DNA from: Steinernema hermaphroditum
Lineage: Eukaryota > Nematoda > Chromadorea > Rhabditida > Steinernematidae
Assembly (NCBI GenBank): GCA_030435675.1
Contig: CM059625.1
Coordinates: 12,028,001 to 12,092,000, forward strand
Reading direction: 5' to 3'
DNA: 64,000 nucleotides
Shown here in pieces: positions 42,001 through 53,112 of the stretch (position 1 is its first letter; each line of letters begins with the position of its first letter). The notes below the pieces were generated by a model. That model ran no database searches. It was given only the letters and a program-made list of their open reading frames with translations, and was not told the DNA's origin. The translations under genes were made by a program, and so were the position numbers.

Positions 42001-45000
42001 TACGTAGCGAAGACAACATAGTAGCTGATCAGAATGCCACCAATAAAAATCAAAGTGAAGATGTCGATAAATGCCCCAAAACTCTAGTGGAGGAGGGAAG
42101 CACAGAAAGTAAAATACGTTGCGAGCAGATGAAGGACGCTAGCCAGACGAAACCAGTTGAACGAACTGAAAATGTCAAGAACGAGAACAGCAACATATCT
42201 AGACAGGATGTGAATCCACCAGAACGAATCGCTCCAAAACATCAAGGTAGGCTCGATATTAACTACCTAATTTAACTCGAATATCTTTCAGAACCTAAAA
42301 AGACCACACCGAAGAAAAAGACTTTTTCTTCATCATTTACGCTATCGGCTCTACTCGACCTTCCAAAGAAGAAAGTCCCAGAGAACGAGAAGTCTGCCTC
42401 GGTGCCCAGTGACATTGAGGTCACTAATGTTGCTGCCTCGGAGAATGGTCCCATCGCCACTGGTAATGTTTTCGCCAAATGATGCATCAAACCTGTGATT
42501 TCAGTAGACAAAACGAAGACAGTAGTGCAAAAAGATCAGACAGGAACAGCTTCTACTTCACAAGGCACCGTAATTGTCGCTCCAGCAAAAGATGTTATGG
42601 CAGATCTGAAAAGTGTTGAAGCGCACAAAAGCCTGCCACCTGTTATCGATCTGCAGAAATTCATTGATCCTGCAGAGGAAGCTCTTACTTCGCTAACTTC
42701 TATCCCAGTCGACAACAAAGTGGAGATTGTGCCGAGCACTGACATTGTGCCAGAAATGGCCATTGATTTGTCGATGAATCAGAAGAAGAGGCAAGATGAA
42801 AGTCACTTTTCCAATGAGGCAAATCATCAAGAATCGAGTATCCCTGATATGCCCCCCTCGGTGAACACGACGCCTCGTATGGCCGATGCCGAGAAAGGAC
42901 CTGCCAACGTTACACAACGAACAATTGTACAACCATTGAAGAATCGGATCAAAGCACAGAATAGAGCATCGAATGGAGCAGTGAAGGATATACGTCCACT
43001 TCTAAACGCTTCTGTCGGCAACATCACCCATACCGGCAATGCTTCAGTTCTCGACGGTCATCTCAATAAGACGTCCACCGCTCCGAAACCAGTTTCAACA
43101 GCTGCAGCAAAACCAAAAGGTCTCGAAGTCAGGACGTTCACACCAAAACCGAAGAATTCCACGTACAATGATGTACTCTCCTTATTGGGCGGTCCCGACG
43201 ATGAACGCGAAGCTGGACCGGATGGTAACGTGGTGGTCGACCACTCAAACGAACTACCAAAGCTCGCTCCTCCCGCCAAGAAACCAAGAAGAGCTGCTTC
43301 TACGCGACATGCTGAGCCAAAACCGGCAGCGGTTGATCCCACGAGCGTCTTTGTGGATAGTCTAGCCACTGAAGAAATTCTTTCACTGATGACGAAGTTG
43401 TGCTCCTCGGGTCCAGTCTCGCCCCTCCCCACTCCTCATCCAGTTAAAAGCGAAACCAGGAGAGTCACTAGGGTAAGATTGTGATCACATAAGTGTCAGT
43501 GTCATGAAATCCTTTGTAGGCGAGTGCTTCTCGTTCGGCAGTGAGGAAACAACAGAGCGAAGCTGCACCGATCAATTCAGAGGCTTCAAACACCCGAGAA
43601 CTGGATCCGTTATCTTCGGATCTTATTACGGTAAGCACATCCATCCGTATTATTTCGATTTTATGTTTTCCTTCATTATCTTTCTTTTAATTCAAAAACG
43701 CCCAATGTTGCATCTTTTCATAATGTCATCTTTAGAAGAAGCCTCGGAAGCAACGTGTGGTTAACGAGCCTAAGAGAGGTCAAAAGAGAAAAGCGGAACC
43801 CGAGTCTGTTGAGAAGGAAGTACCGCTGGCTATCGAAGAAAAGGTGCAGGTATGTTCTGGATATCAGAAAAATTTAGTGTTAGTGGAAGGGGTAGAACGG
43901 CGTAGAGGTAGTATGAAAAGTTCGATTGCATATTATAAAATGTATATGCATTATCATTTAATTCCTTTTGCAGACTGACAAACAGCACGAACGCAAACTC
44001 ACAACGGCTCCTTCCGGTCCGATCATCATTCCGCCTCAGAAACGGCCACGAGGACGTCCTCGGAAACAAATCGTTCCGGTGGAGTCAGTTTCTATCTCAA
44101 AACCACCGGTACACGTCCACGAGCATTCGGCCGTTCTCGACGTCCTCCAAGAGACAATCGACGACTCGGCGGGTGGTGCCGACTGCGGAAAGCTGCAGGC
44201 TAAGATGCAGTTGCTCCGTGGTTCTGTCGCTCCAGCAGAGGCGCCTACTCTTGCCGAGGGCATTGTGAAGATCGTCCTTCGCATGGAGGTCGGGGATCTA
44301 AAAGGAATGCTGCTCAAAGCAACTGCAGAGTATGCAGAAAACGGAAGTTCCGTGGTACTTGGAACACCCGAAACTGCGCTCTTTGAGTTCATCAATCAGT
44401 TGATGTCTTTTGAAGGCATGGGGCGAATGTGCGAACTTGTATTTGAGTAAGAATCTGGCCTTCAAAAGATAGTAAACACTATGTTATCCTTTAGAAACCT
44501 CCTTTACGAATGTCGAAAGATTCGTCACCCGACCGGAGTACAATTCTCGAAGTTCGTGCGCTGTCTCTCCTTCTCGTACGTCTTAGCCACTAGCATCAAC
44601 AAAGTAAGCAATGTAATATAGTTTCTGTCACCTCCACATATTTTAGGCTTGCACTGAAAACCTTCGCGACCGACTATGCGCCTTTTTCAAGGACCTTGTT
44701 CTTGTATGGTCTCCGGACATCACTGTGCCTGTCTTTTGTTACGCTCTAACCATAGTGCCCGATATAATCAAGGGCACATTTTTGAATGAGGCCATGCCAT
44801 TCGAAAACAGCCTATTCAACCTTCACCTTGCTACACGAGTAAGGATTCAGGAATTGGATATTAGCGTAATAAAATGTTTTAGGCAGATCTCAGAGCTCTT
44901 GTAACGGACTTGACTGCAGTCTATCTGGGACCGGAAGCAAAGGATTTGCTTGTAAATAGATCGCTGGATGCGAATCTCGAACTGCACAACCAAATGCTCA

Positions 45001-45556
45001 CCGAAGCAATCCACAATGCCGTAGAGGCCGAGTGGTCAGGAGAGAAGTGCCTTTTGTCTCATTCAGCGAATGCTGCCTTCAAGAAGTGTTGTGCCTTATT
45101 CATGCCTTTCCTGACATTTGCACAAGGAATCAACAGAAGTGAAGTTATCAATCACATGTTGATACAGTGCGACACAATGTTCTCCGAACTTTCACAAGGT
45201 AAGACCAGCACTGTCGGAACGCTTGAAACCTCATCTCTTTCAGATATCGGAAACGAAGACCTACAACGAAAAGTCTACAGACTGCTCCTTCTGTCTGCCA
45301 AACTTATTGCTATTTATGGCTCATCCACTACCAACGAATTGCCAGCGTTCACCTCAACTGTTCTCAAGCCTTATACTCGAAAGGTGAAAAATATAACGAT
45401 TGATCGATCGAGCCTAAATTTCGACGTTTTTAGATGTGTGCTCACTTGGAAATGTTTACATCGTCCGCTCCCAACATGAAATTGGCAATAGAGCAGTGGT
45501 TCAAATCAATCCAGCCTCTCACAAGATCAAAATTTGTGCTCCAAAATGTTGGATAG
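39057..45556 (+). CDS. Large coiled-coil/AT-hook nuclear protein (possibly ICE1-like)
   Basis: Seventeen exons (39057-39254, 39300-39485, 40138-40263, 40292-40427, 40476-40811, 40857-41165, 41212-42246, 42292-42462, 42505-43472, 43520-43630, 43736-43849, 43974-44446, 44495-44603, 44647-44838, 44883-45198, 45244-45383, 45434-45556) give 1680 aa in one frame. The N-terminus has an acidic leader, a CMRCANYKNNALMAY segment and a coiled coil to about residue 230. A long, disordered, charged middle follows. Basic KKPRKQR and KRGQKRK stretches and an AT-hook KRPRGRPRK lie near 1200-1262. The last ~390 residues are a conserved-looking helical domain. The Cys-x-x-Cys start followed by coiled coil resembles ICE1 of the little elongation complex, which transcribes snRNA genes; this is tentative. 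The 45-nt first intron is in frame and could be retained. The ATG at 39057 follows an acceptor-like site; an in-frame ATG at 38994 is the alternative. Confidence 0.7.
39530..40065. mobile_element. Second copy of the TIR element, inside an intron
   Basis: TTGAGTTGATCCATGGCTGAT at 39530 and the reverse complement of the end at 40065 (TTGGGTTCATGG) are diverged terminal repeats flanked by TA (39528-39529, 40066-40067). The interior matches 23.4-23.85 kb at several blocks, including CATGGTAGCTGTG and TTGGAAAC. It lies wholly inside intron 2 (39486-40137) of the large nuclear protein gene, in the same orientation as the 23-kb copy. It is shorter (~536 bp) and older-looking. Confidence 0.55.
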
Positions 45557-46552
45557 AAACATGTTGGTGATTGTTTATGCCTTCTGGAATACGGGTAGTT
45601 AGACATCCAGGCCATGGCATGTTCACTGAAAAGATTACTAGATACCGTTAGTTCATATTTGTTATTGTTGCGCCCTCAAGTGTACATATGATAAAGATTT
45701 ATCGGATTTCAGTGATACATCAAAATCCATGCATTGGTAGCATGCAAAAGTAGCATGCATTCGCTTCTTAAAGCTCAGTGATAGGGAGGCGAATGATGAG
45801 CCAGTTCTACACTAGTCTGCCGTAGCTATAGACTTGTCTGTGGCGGGATGCGAGAAAAAGTAACAGCGTGGCTGGAGAGAGCCCTTTGAAACCGTTCAAT
45901 TTTCAGAGCCGTCGTTATGTAAGGATGTCTTCCTGATATCCAAATTCTTCGGATTTGATTTATCATATTCGAGAACCGAAATAACTGTATTACCTCCTGT
46001 ATAACGCAATTTTGCCTGCATACAGTAGTAGACTGACAATAGGAAATGAAACCCGAAAAGGTCTATGGATTCGTGATAGGAATCACGACTTGTTTTTTTC
46101 CTTTATCCATACAATTTAGCACTTCACAGTCACCAGCAAAGCAACCTTTTCGGCTTACTTCCTACCTATTGACGCATTTTTGTTTTCCTAAAAGTCATTG
46201 TCTGTGCGTGACGCATTTCCGTCTTAGTTCGTCGCTGTTTCTGTTGTTTTCTCTTTGTTGGAGGAGCTTACAGTTTCCGGAAATCCACCAGAGATCACAG
46301 GACAGTTTATTCATCGCACAAACACCACTCACGAACCACAACGAACAGAGAACAGGAGAGATTTCATTTCAAAGAAGGTGTCGTAAATCTGTATTACAGA
46401 ACGTTCAGAAGTTGAGCTGATTGTTCAGATAGAAACACAAATAAATGGGATGAAAGATATGAGTGAAAGCTTAAGAGAATATGAAAGGAATGAATACAAT
46501 AATAATTCGCTTTTTTTGTCATGTCACGGTGAAGAAACGGGACATTTTGCCT
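45557..46552. other. Intergenic between convergent genes
   Basis: This is the 3' flank of the large nuclear protein gene and of the mucin-like gene. A 124-codon frame at 46046-46420 has no supporting features. Nothing else seen. Confidence 0.4.
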
Positions 46553-46982
46553 TTAGAAGTGCTTAAGAACCATGATAATGATAAGAAATCCGAAGAAGAC
46601 GTTTCCGTAGAAGGTGAAAGCGGAGTTGTTGGTGGTGGTGGAGTTGGCGCTGTCGGGGGACTGTTCGATGTGGCCTTCCGCCGCTGTTCCGCTTCCGTGT
46701 CCGGGTGAGGTAGTCGTCGGCTTCTGCGTACCGTGCTCCGACTTTGTGGTCTTTGCCTCGGCCGCGGTGGCCTCGCGAGTCGCGGCTGCCGTCGTGGCAG
46801 CTACCGTAGTAGCAACCTCGGAGTCCGTTGTCTCATGACTTTCCTTAGAACTTTCCTTATGCGCCTCTTCGGCCTTGCAGTGGACTCCTGAAATGGTAGC
46901 TTGAAGCCTTTTAAAGCATTCTCAGAAGGTAACCGTGGAGCTGGAAGATGAGGAGAAGACAGATGGCGACGAAGAAGCGCAT
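46553..46982 (-). CDS. Small mucin-like secreted protein, probably GPI-anchored
   Basis: Exon 1 (46982-46934) encodes a signal peptide MRFFVAICLLLIFQLHG. Exon 2 (46887-46553) continues in frame to give 127 aa. The mature part is rich in Thr, Ser, Ala, Glu and Lys (TTVAATTAAATREATAAEAK and similar), with likely O-glycosylation and an N-x-S/T site. It ends in NNSAFTFYGNVFFGFLIIIM followed by VLKHF, a hydrophobic tail after small residues, as in GPI-anchor signals. A single C-terminal membrane span is the alternative. Surface coat or epithelial glycoprotein is an inference. No family name is assigned. Confidence 0.7.
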
Positions 46983-48730
46983 GATTGAAGAGCGGACAAT
47001 GGTAGTGGTTGTCGGTGCCTGGAGAACGATTAGAATGGCTGTTTATGGAGAAAAGTCGGATTACATACGCGCGCCTCTGGGACTAAGAGAATACTCGGAT
47101 GAGACAACCTTTGTGTCTTTCCGACAACGGGGATTTCTAGAAACGCCTCTTTAATAACAACCTTTCCCACCAAAAAGAGAAAAATAGGACTCATTAGACC
47201 CTGGAAACAATCATACTGCAAAGCCTTCGCGATACTGTCGTCTAAATACGATGCTGGGTAGAAGATGTGGAGGTGTTCCGAAGAGGGGCCTTCTGAAGAT
47301 GCCGGATCACAAAAAGCTTTCTCCAAGACTGCCGCCAGTCGACCGTTTACCAAATGTGATTCAGAGTGGCACTGTCGCCGCCACAGCTTTACGCCAAAGC
47401 GGAAAATAAGGCGCTCAAGATATAAGCGCTTTCGGCTTAGCGTTCCTTCAAATCCACCGCTGATGAGAGGAATTATTTACCACCATCGGCACGGGGGATT
47501 TGGATTATCTTGGCTAACATTTGCGCTACCGTTCCCCTGGATATGCTCTGTTAGGAGAAGGAAGACGAAAACATGGATGAAGGACACCTGAGATAAAGAA
47601 CGGATCTTCAAAGTTGACGAAAGATGCATGAAAAGAATCATGGGTAAAATCATTCACAGTTTGAAACACAGTACCCAACAATATGATTACTTTTGTCGAT
47701 GAAACAAGGGAACAAAAATACGGCCATAACTGTCGGTTTTTTGGCACGATTTATCTTCCCGAATCGACGTCTTACGCCGCGCAGGACGTCTCCTATATGC
47801 ACAAAGAAGAACAGAATCATACCGTAGTCGCTGATCTTTCTCGGGTTTCGGTGGAGCAGTCGAATCCGAAGAGAATACGGCGTTCTCTTTACTGAACTGA
47901 AAGCCATCTTCGGTTCGGCTGGCGGCGCGAACTTCGGAGTTGCAGCGGTTCTTCGGCCATAACTGTCACTGGGTATTACGTGTACGAAGTAATAATAATG
48001 TCTAGAGAAAAATTGTTCGCCAATTTTGTATATCCGTTGGGCAGCGTGATATACGAACGCTTTCTCCGCACCCCCTTGAAATGCAATCAACAACAATCGT
48101 TCAACCAAGCTTCTATTTAATGTTTGAGGTGTCGTTCTCAAGCTTCCACGAACGGCTCTGTTGTCAGGAGACGATTGGAGACGATCATGGACAATGTAGC
48201 CTGCCTCTGGAGTGAATTTCTATGTAAGGCCGTTGTTGCCGACTACAGTTACCATCAAATTTGGCTTTTGGATGATATGCAATAGACTTTATGCAGTGTT
48301 TCTTCATTAACCAAGTCCGAATTCATTACTACTTCGAACAAGTTCATGATACACGAATATTCCTTGATGGTGTAAATCTTATGCTGAATATTGACATTTG
48401 AGGCCTAACTGAATTAAAAGAGATCTCGATCTATCTCAAATAAAATTCAGTCATCTTCTTCTGTCACAGCCAGTACTGCATCAGCATTTCGTCCATTCGT
48501 GGTTCATTCGTCCCACCAGGTAATTTAAGTAATTGATTAAAATTCTTGAATCACCGGCTTTGCCAAAAACCGTAAGCGCTTTTGGCTGTTATCCGTAAAG
48601 CCGGACTTATTTTGCTCTGCAATCAGCTTATCGCGATCCGTAGACGCCAGCTACTTATCTATCCATATTCGTAATTGAATCTCGACGAAGGAACGACGAT
48701 TACCATTCCCATAGTGTCACAGCGTGCACA
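46983..48730. other. Intergenic / gcy promoter region
   Basis: This lies between divergent starts (mucin-like gene, minus; guanylate cyclase, plus). The longest frame, 163 codons on the minus strand at 47650-48141, has no signal peptide, domain or splice partner. I see no other feature. Confidence 0.4.
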
Positions 48731-51700
48731 ATGTGGAGAGCGGTGTTGCTTATCGCTGGAGCAGTGCTCCAGCACGGTTCTGCCATCATCGTCAAAGTTG
48801 GACATATCGGAGCTGTCAATGCGATGCCGAATTCGGAGAAAATTCTGGCGGTCTCTCGAAGAGAGCTTCTTAAAGAAGGTGTTCTGAGTGAGGACTTCGA
48901 CATCGAGTGAGTTCTTTGCATTTTTGCGTATAATTTCGCTTTAGAATCATTTCCCAAATGGGATGCGGTGAATCTTTTGAAGGTGTAGCTGTCGGTGCTG
49001 ACATGTATCACTTGCAAAACGTGAAGGCTTTTATTGGACCCTACTGTAACGCAGGTTAGAAATGCAATAACTGGTAAAGTATTTTATGAAACGGCCTTAG
49101 AAATGGATGCGGTGTCAAAGATGGCTGCTTTCTGGAATGTTCCTATCATCGGCTACATGGCCTCAAGTAACACGTTTGCCGACAAAACGATCTACAAGAC
49201 GTTGGCCCGCGTTTCTCTGCGAACCACGAACTCTTTGGCTGAAGCGGTCAGCTCCCTCTTGGTTCATTACGGATGGAAAAAGGTAGCATATCTGGATTCA
49301 GAAGGAATCGTCCTACCCGCAATTCAGATTGCTATTGTGACAAACACAGGGGCGATGGCCTACGAGCGAACGACGGCATTCGAAGAAGTGTTCCACAAAC
49401 GGCAGATCACTGTCCTTAAAAAGATCATGTTTGACGAAAATGCTGACTCGAAGAACATGATAAATAGCGGACTTCTCTCTGAACTGAAAAGCAGCGCGAG
49501 AAGTCAGTCTACTGTAGATAGAGACAGTATTGGTTGAGATCTGCAATTTAGTCGTCATCTGCATGTTTTCGTCGACGCGCGAACTCTCGAAGGAATTCAT
49601 GCAAGCGGCTTACACGACCGGACTGAACACTCACGACTTTGTCTACATCTTGCCTTGGCTTCAGGCGGAGGCAAAGGACACCTCGCCGTGGATCGGCGCT
49701 GATGGAGAAATGATCCAAAAGATCAAAGAGCACTACTCCAATGCTATCATTGTATGGGACAAGGTGGAGGTTATCTCTAATTTCAAGTCTAGATTGACGA
49801 CGTAAATGGCTTCGACAACACTTTGGTCACTCCTTTCAAGGAACGCATTGAAGCAAACGGTCTAACAACGGATGACCTGGACATGTCAAATATCTACGGA
49901 TACATTCATCTCTACGATGCACTTAAGCTTTACGCCATCGCAGCTCGAACGGCGTTCAACGAAACGTCGAATCCCGAGATTGTGACTGACGGTCGCTTTG
50001 TGTGGAACGAAATGCGTCGGATGCAGTTCCCAGGACTCGTCAGTGCTGAGGGTGTCTCATCCGGACTAGTTATGATGGACGACATGGCCGAGCGCGCCGC
50101 AACCTACGCCGGTAACATTGCATGAAAGTCTCTCAGCTTAACATGATCTAGCTTTCTACGTCGCCCCCAATCGTGACGAAGTCTTAAAGATGGCAGAATT
50201 GGAGCCCTTCGCGACATCCAACTGCGATGGAACTAAAAATCATTCGGGCTGTTATGATCTGGTAACACTCACCCCGATTCTTTTCTCAACAAAAAAAAAT
50301 GCTCCGAATTAAGAAAGTAACTGATCTCATCACGGGATTCTGGCCTTCTATAGACGGTCGATTGCCGGCGGATGAGCCTGCCTGTGGATTCAAAAACGAA
50401 CGATGCGACTACACACTGATCATTGTGATCGGATCTATTGCCATCGCTTTGGTGTCTATGGTCATAGCCGCTCTGTTTTTCCGCCGTTTCCTGTAAGCTA
50501 GGTTCGACCGTCTCACACTTGCGGTACTGTTCCAGGGGTAACCGCGCCCTCTCAAGAATGCCATGGCGAATCTTCCGCGACGATTTCCGGATCGTGAACG
50601 AAGAGGAGATGAAGTCTATGTTGTCTATTGGAAGTACGAAGACGAAACTGAGCAACATGAGTGCTTTTGTGAAACATCACGCCATTGTCGGGACAAATAC
50701 GCACGCTTCATTCCACCTCTATCCTCAGCGACGCCCTATCTCTTTCAATCGTCAGGACATGCAGCTTATGACCCAAGTCCAGTTTCAACGTGTGCTTCGC
50801 TCTATCACTGAACTGTTTAGATGAAACAATGCGTACACGACAATCTGAATCCGTTCCTGGGAATGTCGTTCAACGAGAAAGAGGAGATGATTGTTCTCTG
50901 GAAGTTCTGTTCTCGAGGAACTGTCCAGGTGAATAGCGGTTCTTGTATGCTTGGTGAGCTACAGATTTAGGATATTGTTTACAATGATGACGTCGTCCTT
51001 GACTCAAAATTCCATGGTGCCTTTATCAGAGATATTACATTGGTGCGTACGGTTCTCATTGTTATGCTATAAGGGTCTTAAGGGATTGGAATACCTGCAC
51101 GCTTCTGTCATTGGCTACCACGGTTCCTTGACACCGTGGTCTTGTCTCATTGACCGTAATTGGATGGTAAAGCTCACGGACTACGGTATCGCTAATCCCC
51201 TGGAGCGGTGGGAGAAGCAAGGTATCATCAGTACGGAGACACTGAAGGAGAACGACGAAAAGAGCGGTTCGGCACAAAGAACAAGTGTCCTTTACTGTGC
51301 CCCTGAAATGCTTAAAAATCGTGAAGTAAACCGTCGAAGAGGTGTCGATCAGGATTGGGTAAAACAATCGCAAATTCGGAGGCAAGCCGGAGATATCTAT
51401 GCGTTCGGAATGGTCATGTACGAGATTCTTTTCCGTTCGCTTCCCTTCCCCGAGAATACAAACATCACGGGTAGATCGTATCCATTCACTACCTTCTTTG
51501 GGAGACACACATTGCAGAGCTTGTTGAGTATTTGCGCGATGGCCAGAAGGTTTATCGGCCGACAATTCAAGATCGATCAACCATTCATCCCGATCTGGCA
51601 GCTCTTCTACATGATTGCTGGAATGAGAATGCTGAAATCCGACCGAGCATTCGTCGTGTCCGCCTTAACACCGAGTCCTACTTGAAAGTGTAATGCATTT

Positions 51701-52760
51701 GCATGTTTAACGATTTTTTTATCATTTTTTAAAGGAAGGGAAGTTTGGTCGACCAAATGATGCGAATGATGGAGCAGTATGCAAATAATTTGGAAAAACT
51801 GGTGAAGGAGCGAACTGGCATGTTAGAGGACGCAAACGTGCGCGCAGACAAGCTTTTGAGTCAGCTCCTTCCCAAGTGAGTTTTGTCTTTGTTTTAAGAC
51901 GCGACAGTCAGTGATAGGTATGTTGCGAACGAACTGAAACTCGGACGCCCGGTTCCTCCCAAAACGTTTTCATCAGCATCGGTCATGTTCAGGTGAGTTT
52001 TCTCCATCAGGCGAAACAAACGATTTCTCTGCAGCGATATCGTCGGTTTCACTTCTCTCTGCTCCAGTTCTAGTCCACTTGAAGTAGTCACCATGTTGAA
52101 CAGTGTATACAGTGGATTCGATGACATTATAAACAAGCACGAAGCCTATAAGGTTCACTAGGCATTTATATAATCGCTAAAGCTTTGCGTCTAGGTGGAG
52201 ACCATCGGAGATGCCTACATGGTGGTGTCTGGAATTCCCGAAGAGAACGGACTGCGGCATCTACTTCATCTTAGTGATGTGGCCCTCGAAATGATGAATT
52301 ACCTGCGCACCTATGAGATTCCCCACCGCAAAAACGAGCGACTTCGCATTCGTCTTGGCCTCCACACGGGACCCGTCGCAGCGGGAGTTGTTGGAATAAC
52401 AGCCCCACGCTATTGTCTTTTCGGAGATACTGTAACCAAATCGTTCTGTTCTGGATTAAGACTTTCTTAATTTTTAGGTAAACATGGCCTCGCGGATGGA
52501 GAGCACCGGAATGCCGGAAATGATTCAAATCAGCGAACGCTTCAATCAGCTTCTAAGCAAGCATTATCCCGAATTCAACACGACTTTGCGAGGCACCGTT
52601 GAGATTAAGGTCGTTTTCGCGTCGTCATTCCATTTACGCTAATGAGTTCTTGCAGGGGAAAGGTCCGTGCACCACCTATTTCCTCGAGGACAAGCGCGTC
52701 CAGGACGATTCGAAACAAAGCCAGATAACAAGTCAACAAATGAGTGAACTCGGCATCTAA
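48731..52760 (+). CDS. Receptor-type guanylate cyclase (nematode gcy family)
   Basis: Eighteen exons (48731-48906, 48945-49054, 49101-49502, 49552-49763, 49793-50111, 50152-50261, 50314-50492, 50536-50776, 50821-50928, 50971-51042, 51074-51470, 51518-51687, 51739-51875, 51918-51992, 52035-52152, 52195-52431, 52478-52609, 52656-52760) give 1099 aa. It makes cGMP at the plasma membrane. Order: signal peptide ([18 protein letters not shown]), ANF-receptor ligand-binding ectodomain, membrane span near 474-497 ([20 protein letters not shown]), kinase-homology domain with HGSL in place of HRD and DYG in place of DFG (pseudokinase), dimerisation helix ([20 protein letters not shown]), and cyclase domain from ~900. 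The cyclase domain has both metal Asp residues ([15 protein letters not shown]), the guanine-selecting Glu in VETIG, and RMESTG. The body is closest, by wording, to C. elegans GCY-28. The 29-nt intron at 49764-49792 is very short. Confidence 0.9.
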
Positions 52761-53112
52761 TCGTCCCTCGTTCTCCTTCCTTGTTTTCCAACTTTTGCGC
52801 CCCTCAAATCTTGATATTCCACTCTTTCGTTTACCATTCATTTATTTGTAAATGTTGTGCTATCTGTCCAAAAAATGACGGTTTGAATTTGTATTTTACT
52901 GTAAAGTCTAAACGCATAAATTTCGAACGGTCTACTCGGTGACACACAGGTCAGGGCTCCTCTTCGAGTATGATCGGCAAGCGTTGCTATGACAACGGCA
53001 AGGCAGACGCGCGCAGATGGCGCGGTCACTCGCCGCTATCTCCACTGTCACGCAGTCGGTGCGCATGAATTACGAATTGGCGCTGCTACCGGCAGCTGGC
53101 GGGTGAAACGGC
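52761..53112. other. Intergenic spacer (352 bp)
   Basis: This is the 3' UTR of the guanylate cyclase gene and the 5' region of the next co-oriented gene. No canonical AATAAA was seen; ACATAAA-like variants occur around 52913. The spacing is wider than usual for an SL2 operon. Confidence 0.4.

Noticed and set aside
46046..46420. 124-codon plus-strand frame between convergent genes
   Set aside because: Low-complexity Leu/Phe/Ser content from a pyrimidine-rich stretch; no splice or domain support.
46481..46838. Two Val/Ala/Gly-rich plus-strand frames
   Set aside because: They are antisense shadows of the Thr/Ala-rich mucin-like gene on the minus strand.
47650..48141. 163-codon minus-strand frame
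   Set aside because: Composition looks random, no domain or signal peptide, and it overlaps an open frame on the plus strand.
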